Part shown: in pieces, positions 45,575 to 59,048 of the stretch | Layout of the letters: the number at the start of each line of letters is the position of its first letter | How positions within the stretch are numbered: position 1 is the first letter of the stretch | Assembly: GCF_030717845.1 (NCBI RefSeq) | Contig: NZ_JAUZVZ010000020.1 | Coordinates: 1-64,000 of the forward strand | Reading direction: 5' to 3' | Source: Alkalimonas collagenimarina | Lineage (GTDB): Bacteria; Pseudomonadota; Gammaproteobacteria; Enterobacterales; Alteromonadaceae | DNA length: 64,000 nucleotides | Made by a program: the position numbers and the translations under genes | Notes under the pieces: model-generated | Seen by the model: the letters and a program-made list of their open reading frames with translations, nothing else | What the model was told of the DNA's origin: nothing | The model's database searches: none

Positions 45575-46756
45575 TTACTCTATAGCATCCATTTCGAAAT
45601 TTAGCTGTATGCTGATATCACTTCCTTTGTGTTTAGGATCATAGCGCCAGCGACTTACCGCCCTTACTGCCTCAGCTTCAAAAATATCATCTGGATGAGC
45701 TGCCACCACACGAATACTTTTAGGACTTCCATCATCATCGATATTAAAAGCAAGAGTGACCCAGCCAGCTATACCCTCTTTAGCCGCCTTCACAGGATAG
45801 CGTGGTTCGACTCTTACTATAGGTGTAGCTACGTTTGCTTCATCAGCTCGGGTTGGTTCTAATTGGCTTGCTTGCAGTGGGCGCTGCCATAACAAGGTAG
45901 CAATTAATAAAGTGGCAAGTAGGATTAAGGTGGGGGTTTTGCTAAAACCATGTTGTTGTTTAAGTTGTAACAGACGTTCTTTCATCGATTGTTTCGCTCC
46001 ATAATGATGGCAAAAAGGTTGGTAGTGCACTGACGGGGTAGGAACAGACTGCATTGCTGCCAGCAGCGCATTGGCATAACAAAGCTGAGTAGATTGAGGC
46101 TGTTGTTGCAACACATCGGCATCACAGGCCAGTTCTTGATCGGCGCGGTAGCGTCGATAAGCCAGCCATATTAGGGGGTGAAACCAGAACAAACACAGCA
46201 AAGTAATGGCTAGCAGGTTGGCGTGTAAATCACCTCGCTGCCAGTGACACAATTCATGTTGTAGAATCAGCCGACGCTGTGACCGGCTAAAGCGGTGATG
46301 AAAGTCTGCTGGCAGCAACAGGTGGGGCCGGAAGAAGCCAAAAATCGCTGGACCCTGATTGGCCGGATCAATGTAGCAGCTGAGCTTGCTGCTTGCGACA
46401 TGCCGCTGTTGCTGTAGTAGTCGTTTAAGTTGGTAGAGGCTGGCAAGGCACCATGCCACCATTGCAAAGACCCCTGCTCCCCAGAGCCATAACAGGTAAG
46501 GCAAGCTGGTACTGGCCTGAATACTTTGTTCAAGCTGACCTGAAGTAATCAATAGAGTATCTATTATCGGAGGATTGACTGCGCTAGCTAAGCTGATGCT
46601 AGGTAGTAGCGGCAGCATTACTGCGACAGGAAGCGCCAGCCACAATAGATAACAACTACGAGGGCCAAGCTGCTTTAATAGTATGGGATGTGCTAATAAT
46701 AGCAGCATACTAATTACTGCCAGCAACAAGCTACTTTGCCAAAGCCACATCATCAT
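45575..46756 (-). CDS. BlaR1/MecR1-type M56 peptidase with C-terminal TonB domain
   Basis: The 393-aa membrane protein has four predicted helices, a gluzincin site HELCH at 167-171 and the third ligand in QELACDADV (Glu208). After a final helix (about 275-290) the periplasmic C-terminus is a TonB-like domain (VEPRYPVKAAKEGIAGWVTLAF...AVRAVSRWRYDP) in place of the penicillin-binding sensor of BlaR1. The peptidase would cleave or inactivate the partner repressor on a periplasmic signal. Its start overlaps the BlaI-type gene by one base (TGATG) with GAGGA upstream. M56-TonB fusions are known in Alteromonadales. No beta-lactamase gene is nearby. Confidence 0.9.
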   Translation of the reverse strand: MMMWLWQSSLLLAVISMLLLLAHPILLKQLGPRSCYLLWLALPVAVMLPLLPSISLASAVNPPIIDTLLITSGQLEQSIQASTSLPYLLWLWGAGVFAMVAWCLASLYQLKRLLQQQRHVASSKLSCYIDPANQGPAIFGFFRPHLLLPADFHHRFSRSQRRLILQHELCHWQRGDLHANLLAITLLCLFWFHPLIWLAYRRYRADQELACDADVLQQQPQSTQLCYANALLAAMQSVPTPSVHYQPFCHHYGAKQSMKERLLQLKQQHGFSKTPTLILLATLLIATLLWQRPLQASQLEPTRADEANVATPIVRVEPRYPVKAAKEGIAGWVTLAFNIDDDGSPKSIRVVAAHPDDIFEAEAVRAVSRWRYDPKHKGSDISIQLNFEMDAIE

Positions 46757-47139
46757 CAGTTGTCCTCCTGCTGTTCTTGCTCTAAGTCGGCAACTAGCTG
46801 CTTAAGCTCAGCTAAATCGGCAGCGCTGACATCATGCTTGCGAGCAAAGCTGGCAACTAAAGGTGCAACCCTTCCGGCAAAGAGTCTATCGATAAAGTTA
46901 CCACTGGCCTGTTGCTGGTAATCCTGTTGTGCGATACAGGGGCTATACAGGTAGGCGCGACCTTGTTTTTGATAGGATAAGGCACCTTTACTGACTAAGC
47001 GGTTGAGCAGTGTTTTGACGGTTTTTTCATGCCAGTCTTTGTGTTGCTGCAATCGACTGATCACGTCGGCAGCGGTGCAAGGCGCCTGTTGCCAAATCAC
47101 TTGCATCACATCAAGCTCAGCATTGCTGATATCCAACAT
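46756..47139 (-). CDS. BlaI/MecI-family transcriptional repressor
   Basis: The 127-aa repressor has the winged helix of the family (ISNAELDVMQVIWQQAPCTAADVISRL...WHEKTVKTLLNRLVSKGALSYQKQGRAYLYSP, about 4-70) and a C-terminal dimerisation helix region. Such repressors bind TACAnnTGTA palindromes and are inactivated by proteolysis. It is translationally coupled to the M56 peptidase gene, and two perfect palindromes lie upstream of its start, so it should control its own operon. Confidence 0.94.
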   Translation of the reverse strand: MLDISNAELDVMQVIWQQAPCTAADVISRLQQHKDWHEKTVKTLLNRLVSKGALSYQKQGRAYLYSPCIAQQDYQQQASGNFIDRLFAGRVAPLVASFARKHDVSAADLAELKQLVADLEQEQQEDN

Positions 47140-47153
47140 ATAAACCCCTATGA

Positions 47154-47190
47154 ATTACATTTGTAATACATTAAAGATTACACATGTAAT
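47154..47190. promoter_or_regulatory. Two BlaI-type operators
   Basis: ATTACATTTGTAAT (47154-47167) and ATTACACATGTAAT (47177-47190) are each perfect ATTACA-NN-TGTAAT palindromes with centres 23 bp apart, about two helix turns. They lie 15-51 bp upstream of the blaI-like start codon and fit the family's TACAnnTGTA operator. Confidence 0.85.
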
Positions 47191-47266
47191 TCAGTGGCGC
47201 AAGTTTTTTGAGTGATTATTTTTTCAAATAGGAGTATTGCAGCATGAAAAGTGAAGTTAGCGTTGT

Positions 47267-48325
47267 TTAATGAACTTGATTACGCCCTGCTGCTTTGGCA
47301 CGGTAGAGCTGCTGGTCAGCGGCTTTAATTGCGGCTTGAAAGTGACTTTGTTCCTGGCACACTGTAACGCCAAAACTGGCAGTTATAGGAGCCTCAATAG
47401 AGCCAAACATGAAGGGTTGGTTTGCCATAATTGCGCGGATTTTTTCGGCAACACTTTTGCTTTGTTCTAAGTCGGTTTGCGGCAATAGCAATAAAAACTC
47501 CTCGCCACCGTTGCGGCAAGCAATATCCTGGGGTCGCAGATGAGAACGAAAAATATCAGCCACTGTCTTTAACACCTCATCACCCACATCATGGCCGTAT
47601 TGGTCATTAAACAGTTTAAAGTGATCAATATCACACATCACGACACCGAGCGGAAAATAGTGCTGAGGGTAATTGTGCAGTTGCTGAGCAAAGTTGGCTT
47701 CAATATAGCGACGGTTGACCAGCAGCGTTAATGGATCGGTATTGGCCTCCATGTCTTTACTTTTTTGCAGCGCACTCATCGCCTCGTGGCTTCGCTCTCG
47801 GAAGTGATCGTTTATCCAGCAAACGACAATCACAATAAGCATGGATACCAGAAATCGACTCACTTCTGCCTCTTTGTAGTCGGCTAAAAGTGCATCAGGC
47901 TGGAGCAACAGTACAATCAGCAACACCATCAGAATGGCATTGCTTAGTAAGGCTTTACGGACACCGAGTAAACCAAACAAAATAGCGGGGAAAGGAAAAG
48001 CCCAGTACAGGGCCGTATTGTTATGGCCACCATGATAAATTAACGCCAGCACAAAAATGGCCACCAATACGGCTTCAATTTGGCAAGCGCTATCCAGCTG
48101 CTTAGTCAGTTGAAAGTACAGTATATTGGCAAAAAATAAACTACCACCACCGAACAAAATAGTAGGCAACAACAAAGCGTTTGCATCCCAGCTCATAAAG
48201 CCAAACAGCACCATCACAGCACCAGCGATGTAGCTGACAAAAGACAGGATATAAATACGTCTGGTGGCATCAATTTTCCGGGCGTGTTTGCCAGTATCCA
48301 GTCTGAGTGATGATTGCAAAAGCAA
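47267..48325 (-). CDS. Membrane diguanylate cyclase (GGDEF domain)
   Basis: This makes cyclic di-GMP from GTP. Six or so hydrophobic helices occupy about residues 25-172 (an MHYT/7TM-like sensory part I cannot name), then a GGDEF domain. The active site is GGEEF at 273-277, and an inhibitory I-site, RPQD, is at 264-267, five residues upstream, so product feedback is likely. DPLTLLVNRRYI and CDIDHFKLFND are canonical. No ATG fits: the frame starts with TTG at 48325, or TTG at 48319 which is better spaced from the GGAG. The input signal is unknown. Confidence 0.92.
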   Translation of the reverse strand: MLLQSSLRLDTGKHARKIDATRRIYILSFVSYIAGAVMVLFGFMSWDANALLLPTILFGGGSLFFANILYFQLTKQLDSACQIEAVLVAIFVLALIYHGGHNNTALYWAFPFPAILFGLLGVRKALLSNAILMVLLIVLLLQPDALLADYKEAEVSRFLVSMLIVIVVCWINDHFRERSHEAMSALQKSKDMEANTDPLTLLVNRRYIEANFAQQLHNYPQHYFPLGVVMCDIDHFKLFNDQYGHDVGDEVLKTVADIFRSHLRPQDIACRNGGEEFLLLLPQTDLEQSKSVAEKIRAIMANQPFMFGSIEAPITASFGVTVCQEQSHFQAAIKAADQQLYRAKAAGRNQVH

Positions 48326-48380
48326 TTACTCCATGAGATCCAATTGCATTAAGGCTAGCATAGCTTGAGGGAATTTCCCC

Positions 48381-49970
48381 TTAGTCGTGTTCAGCCTGCT
48401 TGGCTTGTTGTACAAGTTGACGCACATCGCTAAGTAATTGCTGGGCATCATACACAATGCCATCTTTGATGGTGTATCGGACACCTTCAGTACGCATGGC
48501 TTGATTGTCAGCGTTCAGGCGATAATGGCCTGTACCATACAATACTTTGAAATTGGCTAAAGGATTTTCGGCAACAATAAGTAAGTCCGCTTTCTTCCCA
48601 GGCACAATGCTACCGATTTCATGGTCTAGCCCAAGTGCAATGGCACCATTTAAGGTGGCTGCCTGAATGACTTCCAGTGGATTAAAGCCTGCTTCACGCA
48701 GCAGTTCTAGCTCTTGTACAAAGGCAAAGCCATAAATTTTATAAATGTAACCGGCATCGGATCCAACGGTGACACGCCCACCATGGTTTTTAAAATCATT
48801 CAGGAACTGCATCCAGATGCGGTAATTTTCCCGCCAACTGATTTCGTGGTCGGTGGTCCAGTCAAACCAATAGGAACCGTGCGCATAACGACTAGGGGTA
48901 AAGAAGCGGTGTAGCGTTGGTAAGGTGTACTCTTGGTGCCATTCTGCGTTGCGCTGAGCTGCAGCATCACGACTGGCTTCATAAATAGTCAGTGTTGGAT
49001 TGATTGTGAAATCAAGAGCTATCAACTCATCACGGACCTCATTCCATTTATCTGAGCCGGGTGCTGCTGCTTGCTTCCACAGCTCACCCGCTGCACCGAA
49101 TCGGTCTTGTTCATTCTGGTAGTTGTAATGGGCCGGATAGTTTTGAATGGTTTGGCCGGTAAACAATGCTTCCGGTAAGCCATACCAATGTTCCATCGAA
49201 TCAAGTCCCATGCGAGCGCTATCGAGCACATTGGTACGCATCACATTCAGTTGAGCGTGGTGCATCATGGTGCCAAGCTGTTGCTGCTTAGCTTCATCCA
49301 GAGCAGCTGCAATGATGGGCGGTGTTGCGCCAAAAAACTTGATGCCAGCGGCTCCACGTTGCTTAATGTCTTTGACCCAACTGCGAGCTTGATCGGGGCT
49401 GAACACGGGTTGGCCTAATCCTTGACCAAAGCCAACATAGGGAATGATGCGTGGCGCGACAATATGATTTTCTTCAGCAGCCTTTACATGCTTTAAAGTC
49501 CAGTCGAGGCCGTTAAAGCTGCCGGGCTCCCGAACGGTGGTAATGCCATGCGCCAGCCAGAGCTTAAACACATACTCCGCAGGAATGCCGTGGGCCGAAC
49601 CACCAATATGGCCATGCATATCGACAAAGCCGGGCAGAATGTACATGCCTGTGACATCCATTTCCTGATCGCCAGCTTGTGCTTTCGGTCTTTGATCTGC
49701 CAGCACCGGGACATCTGGGTAGCCGACAATGGCGACCTGAGTAATGCGATCCTGCTCAATAACAATATCAACAGGACCAACTGCTGGCGCACCTTCGCCA
49801 CTGATCAGAGTGCCACCTCGTAAAATCAGTCGCTGATAGGGACCATCGCCCTGATCCCGCTCTGGTGCTGATGGGGTTCGCTCGCTAGCGACTATGGTTA
49901 GGGGAAGCAGTAACACGCTTATGGCAAAAAGCAGGAACAATGGTGTACGAAGATTCATGACAGCACTCAT
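48381..49970 (-). CDS. Secreted amidohydrolase-family protein
   Basis: The 529-aa protein carries a hydrophobic signal segment (LFLLFAISVLLLPLTIVA) and the amidohydrolase TIM-barrel metal site: DMHGH, with His119 and His121, after GMYILPGFV. MMHHAQLN supplies a possible further His, GSDAG near the C-terminal third the catalytic Asp, and IVPGKKADLLIV closes the composite domain. It likely hydrolyses a C-N bond in a small molecule or peptide in the periplasm; the substrate cannot be told. It resembles the imidazolonepropionase/prolidase-like branch of the family. It has no operon partner. Confidence 0.85.
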   Translation of the reverse strand: MSAVMNLRTPLFLLFAISVLLLPLTIVASERTPSAPERDQGDGPYQRLILRGGTLISGEGAPAVGPVDIVIEQDRITQVAIVGYPDVPVLADQRPKAQAGDQEMDVTGMYILPGFVDMHGHIGGSAHGIPAEYVFKLWLAHGITTVREPGSFNGLDWTLKHVKAAEENHIVAPRIIPYVGFGQGLGQPVFSPDQARSWVKDIKQRGAAGIKFFGATPPIIAAALDEAKQQQLGTMMHHAQLNVMRTNVLDSARMGLDSMEHWYGLPEALFTGQTIQNYPAHYNYQNEQDRFGAAGELWKQAAAPGSDKWNEVRDELIALDFTINPTLTIYEASRDAAAQRNAEWHQEYTLPTLHRFFTPSRYAHGSYWFDWTTDHEISWRENYRIWMQFLNDFKNHGGRVTVGSDAGYIYKIYGFAFVQELELLREAGFNPLEVIQAATLNGAIALGLDHEIGSIVPGKKADLLIVAENPLANFKVLYGTGHYRLNADNQAMRTEGVRYTIKDGIVYDAQQLLSDVRQLVQQAKQAEHD

Positions 49971-50142
49971 TTTTGATTTTTCATCAGTGTGGCAAGGCTG
50001 GGCGGTTAAATCCAGTGAATGCTGTTAACGCGGAGATTTTTGCGACCAGCGTGGCCTAATTTGCATCACGTCACATCGCAATATTTATCAAAACTCATGC
50101 TCAAGTTGCAGGTGACTCTTTAATTAGTGCCCAAATCATGGC

Positions 50143-50388
50143 TTAACATCCTTTTTTTACCAGATAACGATACGGCAGTTCATTGGTATCACTGGCCAGC
50201 AGTTGGTGATCCATAAAGCGGCAAAAACTGGGGATATCCCTGGTAGTAGCAGGGTCGTCTGCGATAATCAGCAAGGTATCACCAACGTGCATCTTTCGAA
50301 TAGCCAGCCGGATCATCATCACCGGCTCGGGGCAGCGCATGCCCATAGCATCTAAGGTTTGGCTGGCGTTATCAAAAAGCTGTTGCAT
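50143..50388 (-). CDS. tusA: Sulfurtransferase TusA
   Basis: TusA accepts sulfur from IscS and passes it to TusBCD for 2-thiouridine in tRNA, and also serves molybdenum cofactor synthesis. The start at 50388 has GGAG 5 nt upstream and gives 81 aa, as in E. coli, with the active Cys19 in [10 protein letters not shown]. The [16 protein letters not shown] segment is conserved. The in-frame upstream ATG at 50406 is not needed. Confidence 0.97.
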   Translation of the reverse strand: MQQLFDNASQTLDAMGMRCPEPVMMIRLAIRKMHVGDTLLIIADDPATTRDIPSFCRFMDHQLLASDTNELPYRYLVKKGC

Positions 50389-50435
50389 CGTTACTCCACA
50401 GAACATATTTAGTTAATAGGTATTTGGCGAAGATT

Positions 50436-50584
50436 GCAACCCCGCGGGCACAGCCACAAAACTAAAGCGTAGCGTATGCGGGTGGCGAGGTCGTCGGGAA
50501 CGACTTCGCCCGGCAACGCCGACCGCACGGTTAGGGGGCAGGAGTAGCCCCTAAGCACGTTGTGGCGAGCACTGGGGGTGTTGC
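50436..50584. repeat. GC-rich element with imperfect terminal inverted repeats
   Basis: The ends, 50436-50459 and 50560-50584, are imperfect inverted repeats: both begin GCAAC and end CCACAA when read inward, about 17 of 24 positions paired. Inside are a hairpin pairing GGCGAGGTCGT with ACGACTTCGCC (50483-50510) and one pairing TTAGGGG with CCCCTAA (about 50531-50553). The whole can fold as a branched structure. Composition is GC-richer than the flanks. It lies between the tusA promoter region and the fadA terminator. It may be a MITE-like or REP-like dispersed repeat, or a structured RNA; a 68-codon frame across it has no coding features. Confidence 0.6.
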
Positions 50585-50617
50585 AGTATGCAAGTGACCG
50601 CCCCTGAAATACCATTA

Positions 50618-50644
50618 AATAAGGGCCGTAAGACGGCCCTTATT
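50618..50644 (-). terminator. Terminator of the fadBA operon
   Basis: AATAAGGGCCGT and ACGGCCCTTATT form a 12-bp stem around AAG, 28 bp after the fadA stop on the minus strand. The T-run is short. Confidence 0.85.
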
Positions 50645-50672
50645 CTAAGTGATTCTGCTTAAAGCTGCCAGC

Positions 50673-54007
<3,335 letters not shown>

Positions 54008-54055
54008 GCATGGTCTCCCTATGATGGTTAGGTCATGTGCGTACGGTCACGCGCT

Positions 54056-54072
54056 AACTGGTACGATGAGGT
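54056..54072. promoter_or_regulatory. Possible FadR operator upstream of fadB
   Basis: AACTGGTACGATGAGGT agrees with about 13 of 17 positions of the E. coli FadR consensus, including the CTGGT and CGA core, and sits 49 bp upstream of the fadB start. FadR represses fad genes until acyl-CoA is bound. Match judged by eye. Confidence 0.4.
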
Positions 54073-54203
54073 AGCGTTACCATCAGTGTGTCGCGGATGG
54101 CAGAAAAATTCAACTATTTTTTAAACGGGTGTTTGATTTTTAGCAAGGCTGATTGCACCAACACCTACGAGCATTAACTATAGGCAGGAAATGGATTGAA
54201 AGC

Positions 54204-56159
54204 ATGTTGAAGGCAGGGTTAATTTACCATAACTGGTCATGTCGGAGTCTGGTCGCTGGGCTTGGCTTGTGGTTCGGTACCGCTATAGCTGCTGATGCCC
54301 CAGATCAGCAAGCGTTACTATTGAGTGAGCAACGCGAACAGTTCGTGCACGCCGAATTGCGAATTGGCTCGACCAATCGCACACAGGCGGAGCAATGGCT
54401 GACAGAGTTGGCGGATTACCCTCTGCAACCCTATCTAGAGCAACGCTGGCTGGAAGGCCGTCTTGACTCCACTGAGCGCATCGAACAGTTCTTGCAGCGA
54501 TATCAGGGCACGCCAATGGATTGGCCTTTACGAAAGCGTTGGCTGTTGTACTTGGCGCAACGAAAAGCCGCTGAGCTCTTTTTGGCGAACTACCGGCCGA
54601 CACAGGATGCTGAGTTGCAGTGCCATGCACTTCGTTTTCGGTTGGAAAAAGAGCCTGCAGAGCGGATTTGGCCTGAAGTACGTGAGCTGTGGACGGTCGG
54701 TGTGTCACAACCAAGAGCATGTGACCCGCTATTTGCCCGCTGGCGTGATGCAGGCAAAATGACGCCTGAAGTCATTTGGCAGCGTGTTGGAGAGGTTGCT
54801 GATGGCGGTCAGGCTGGCTTATTACCCTATTTACGGGGGCTATTGCCAAGCAGTGAACAGTATTTAGTCGACTTATGGATCCGAGCCCGACGTAATCCTG
54901 CTGTGGTGGCACAACGTAGCTTTTTCCCCGGGCGGGATCAACGAGAGCGACAAATTTTGGCGTATGGCTTGCGCCGCATGGTCTGGCGCGATCCGGATTT
55001 GGCACTAAGGACCTGGCAGCGGCATGAAACGGATCCTCATTTTACTGAATCGCAGCGTGAGGTGGTGATACGAGCTTTTGCTGTTGCGCTGGCCAGTAAA
55101 GGCGATGAGCGAACCATCGAGTGGATGGAGCAGGTACCAACGGCACACATGGATGATACTTTGGCTCACTGGCGGGTGGCGCATGCTCTGCATCAGCAAG
55201 ACTGGCCTTTGGTACAGCGAATGATTGAAACCATGCCTGCTGAACTGCAGCAGTCGGCGGCTTGGCAGTACTGGTTGGCACGCTCACTTGAACAGCAAGG
55301 AGCGACTGACTCTGCCGATGTATTGTGGCGGCAACTGGCTCAACAACGAAATTACTATGGTTTTATGGCTGCATCCCGCTTGGGGTTACCCCCCAGCCTG
55401 TCGCACCGGCCGGTCCCGGTCACCGACTTGGAGGTCACCGAGTTGGCTTCGCACCCAACGGTGCATCGTGCTCAAGAGTGGTTAGCATTAGGCCGGATGA
55501 CCGAAGCCCGGCGGGAGTGGAATCATTTACAGCGAGTAGCCGATGAGCAGACTAAAATGGCTTCAGCACGTTTGGCTGCGCAGATGCAGTGGTATGAGCG
55601 CTCCATTTTCTCGCTGGCTGATGTCGGTTTCTGGGATGATATTGAGCTGCGTTTTCCATTAGCCTTTAAAGATGAAATGACAGAGTATGCAGGCAAGGCG
55701 GAGGTGGATACCGCCTGGGCGATGGCGATTACGCGACGAGAAAGCTCCTTTATGGTGGATGCCAACTCCCCTGTAGGCGCACGCGGTTTGATGCAAATTA
55801 TGCCCAATACGGCTAACTACATTGCCAAGCAGCCGGTGCAGCTGGGACAGCTGTACAACCCGATCACCAATATCAGTTATGGCACCGATTATCTGAATTA
55901 TCTGATGCGACGCAACGATGGCAACTTAATCGTTGCTACAGCATCCTACAATGCAGGATACAGCCGGGTACGGCAATGGATCCCAAGAGATCGGGCGATG
56001 CCAGCTGATATCTGGATCGATACCATCCCGTTTAGAGAAACCCGCGAGTACGTGAAAGCGGTGTTGGCGTATTATCAAATTTACAATATCCGTATGGACA
56101 ACCCCGTTGATGTATTTGCCCCGCTGCACAGCATGCAGATTGGGCAGCTGGACGAATGA
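54204..56159 (+). CDS. slt: Soluble lytic murein transglycosylase
   Basis: Slt cleaves peptidoglycan glycan strands to anhydro-muropeptides in the periplasm. The frame begins at a TTG (54153), but the ATG at 54204 opens a signal-like segment ending GTAIAADA and gives 651 aa. A long alpha-superhelical ring domain is followed by the SLT domain, with the catalytic glutamate at about residue 513 in RRESSFMVDANSPVGARGLMQIMP and the ATASYNAGYSRV motif. It is divergent from fadB. Confidence 0.95.
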   Translation: MLKAGLIYHNWSCRSLVAGLGLWFGTAIAADAPDQQALLLSEQREQFVHAELRIGSTNRTQAEQWLTELADYPLQPYLEQRWLEGRLDSTERIEQFLQRYQGTPMDWPLRKRWLLYLAQRKAAELFLANYRPTQDAELQCHALRFRLEKEPAERIWPEVRELWTVGVSQPRACDPLFARWRDAGKMTPEVIWQRVGEVADGGQAGLLPYLRGLLPSSEQYLVDLWIRARRNPAVVAQRSFFPGRDQRERQILAYGLRRMVWRDPDLALRTWQRHETDPHFTESQREVVIRAFAVALASKGDERTIEWMEQVPTAHMDDTLAHWRVAHALHQQDWPLVQRMIETMPAELQQSAAWQYWLARSLEQQGATDSADVLWRQLAQQRNYYGFMAASRLGLPPSLSHRPVPVTDLEVTELASHPTVHRAQEWLALGRMTEARREWNHLQRVADEQTKMASARLAAQMQWYERSIFSLADVGFWDDIELRFPLAFKDEMTEYAGKAEVDTAWAMAITRRESSFMVDANSPVGARGLMQIMPNTANYIAKQPVQLGQLYNPITNISYGTDYLNYLMRRNDGNLIVATASYNAGYSRVRQWIPRDRAMPADIWIDTIPFRETREYVKAVLAYYQIYNIRMDNPVDVFAPLHSMQIGQLDE

Positions 56160-56201
56160 TGCTATCATATACTCAGTAAACTCATGATACCTATAGAATA
56201 G

Positions 56202-57536
<1,335 letters not shown>

Positions 57537-57551
57537 ACCTCTAGCTCTGTT

Positions 57552-57566
57552 CTGACATAGTGTCAG
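57552..57566. other. Small inverted repeat before trkH
   Basis: CTGACA and TGTCAG pair around TAG, within a wider ACCTC/GAGGT pairing. It lies between pepQ and trkH and is too weak to be called a terminator. Confidence 0.3.
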
Positions 57567-57585
57567 TTTGAGGTAACTTAGGTTT

Positions 57586-59037
57586 ATGCAATACCGCTCC
57601 ATTATCCGCATCTTGGGGCTGCTGGTCGCTGTATTCAGTGTCAGTATGCTACCCCCTGCGCTTGTGTCACTCTGGTACCAAGATGGTGCTGGAGTGCCAT
57701 TTATATTGTCTTTTGTGATCTGTATTTTTGTTGGCCTTATCATTTGGTACCCCAATCGGCTGTATCGGCGTGACTTAAAAGTGCGTGATGGCTTTTTGAT
57801 TGTGGTGTTGTTTTGGCTGGTGCTTGGTGCAGTTGGCACCGTGCCGCTCTACCTTGCTTCTGAAACCGGAATGGGGTTAGCAGATGCTACCTTTGAAGCC
57901 TTTTCAGGCTTGACCACGACCGGTGCGACGGTCATGACCAACATTGAGGCCCTGCCAAAAGCCATTTTGTTTTATCGGCAGCAGTTGCAATGGCTTGGCG
58001 GCATGGGGATCATTGTGTTAGCCGTGGCTATTTTGCCAATGTTAGGGGTTGGGGGCATGCAGCTATACAAAGCTGAAACGCCTGGCCCGGTCAAAGACAA
58101 CAAGGTCACACCGCGTATTGCGGATACGGCAAAGCACCTATGGATTATTTATGTCAGCCTTACCGTGACCTGCGCGCTGGCATACCGTATCGCCGGCATG
58201 GATTGGTTTGATGCGGTAGGGCATTCATTTTCCACAGTGGCTATTGGCGGCTTTTCGACCTACGACGGCAGTATTGGCCATTTTGACAGCTCGGCTATTA
58301 ATATTATTTGTGTGGTGTTTTTGCTGATTAGTGCAGTGAATTATCCGCTGCACTTTGCTGCGCTACGCGGAAAAAATGTCCTGACTTACTGGCGCGACCC
58401 TGAGTTTAAAGCGTTTTTCGGCATTCAGTTGGCACTTGTGGTGCTGGTTTTTCTCGGGCTACTGCACAGTCAGGTGTACGAGAGTGGCTGGCAAGCTTTG
58501 GATCACGGGCTCTTTCAAGCGGTCTCTATTTCAACCACCGCCGGCTTTGCCACGGATGGTTTTGCTTTTTGGCCTTTGTATTTACCCATTCTACTTATTT
58601 TTTCCAGCTTTATTGGTGGTTGTGCCGGGTCAACCGGTGGCGGCATGAAGGTAGTCCGAGTGTTCCTGCTGTTTTTACAAGGCAAGCGTGAGCTGAATCG
58701 TCTGGTGCACCCAAGGGCGGTGTATGCCATTAAACTGGGCAGGCGGGCCGTGCCTGATCGGGTGGTGGAAGCGGTTTGGGGCTTTTTTGCGGCGTATGCG
58801 CTGGTGTTCGTTATCATCATGTTACTGCTTATTATGACTGGGCTGGATAACATGACGGCTTTTTCAGCAACTGCGGCGTGTCTGAATAACTTAGGCCCCG
58901 GGCTGGGGGAAGTGGCGGCGCACTTTGGCAATATTCCTGATGCCAGTAAATACTTGCTGGTATTGGCTATGGTGTTCGGCCGGCTGGAAGTTTTCACCTT
59001 GTTGGTACTCTTTACGCCGGCATTTTGGAAAGACTAG
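57586..59037 (+). CDS. trkH: Trk potassium uptake protein TrkH/TrkG
   Basis: TrkH is the K+-translocating membrane subunit of the Trk system, gated by TrkA. The 483-aa protein, E. coli length, has four P-loop repeats with selectivity-filter glycines (FSGLTTTGATV, FSTVAIGGFST, SISTTAGFATDGF, CLNNLGPGLG) and the GGCAGSTGGGMKVVR intramembrane loop. The gene for its regulatory partner trkA converges on it 11 bp away. Confidence 0.97.
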   Translation: MQYRSIIRILGLLVAVFSVSMLPPALVSLWYQDGAGVPFILSFVICIFVGLIIWYPNRLYRRDLKVRDGFLIVVLFWLVLGAVGTVPLYLASETGMGLADATFEAFSGLTTTGATVMTNIEALPKAILFYRQQLQWLGGMGIIVLAVAILPMLGVGGMQLYKAETPGPVKDNKVTPRIADTAKHLWIIYVSLTVTCALAYRIAGMDWFDAVGHSFSTVAIGGFSTYDGSIGHFDSSAINIICVVFLLISAVNYPLHFAALRGKNVLTYWRDPEFKAFFGIQLALVVLVFLGLLHSQVYESGWQALDHGLFQAVSISTTAGFATDGFAFWPLYLPILLIFSSFIGGCAGSTGGGMKVVRVFLLFLQGKRELNRLVHPRAVYAIKLGRRAVPDRVVEAVWGFFAAYALVFVIIMLLLIMTGLDNMTAFSATAACLNNLGPGLGEVAAHFGNIPDASKYLLVLAMVFGRLEVFTLLVLFTPAFWKD

Positions 59038-59048
59038 GTCAACACAGC

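Noticed and set aside
47254-47280. Eight-codon plus-strand leader-like frame after an AGGAG
   Set aside because: The start context is plausible, but it is tiny, runs into the 3' end of the GGDEF gene on the other strand, and no gene follows it.
50409-50615. 68-codon open frame between tusA and fadA
   Set aside because: It spans the inverted-repeat element, has no Shine-Dalgarno sequence and no protein-like features; the hairpins explain the sequence better.
58515-58997. 160-codon minus-strand frame inside trkH
   Set aside because: It is a shadow of the conserved trkH coding sequence; its low-complexity Ser/Pro/Thr content is typical of antisense frames.
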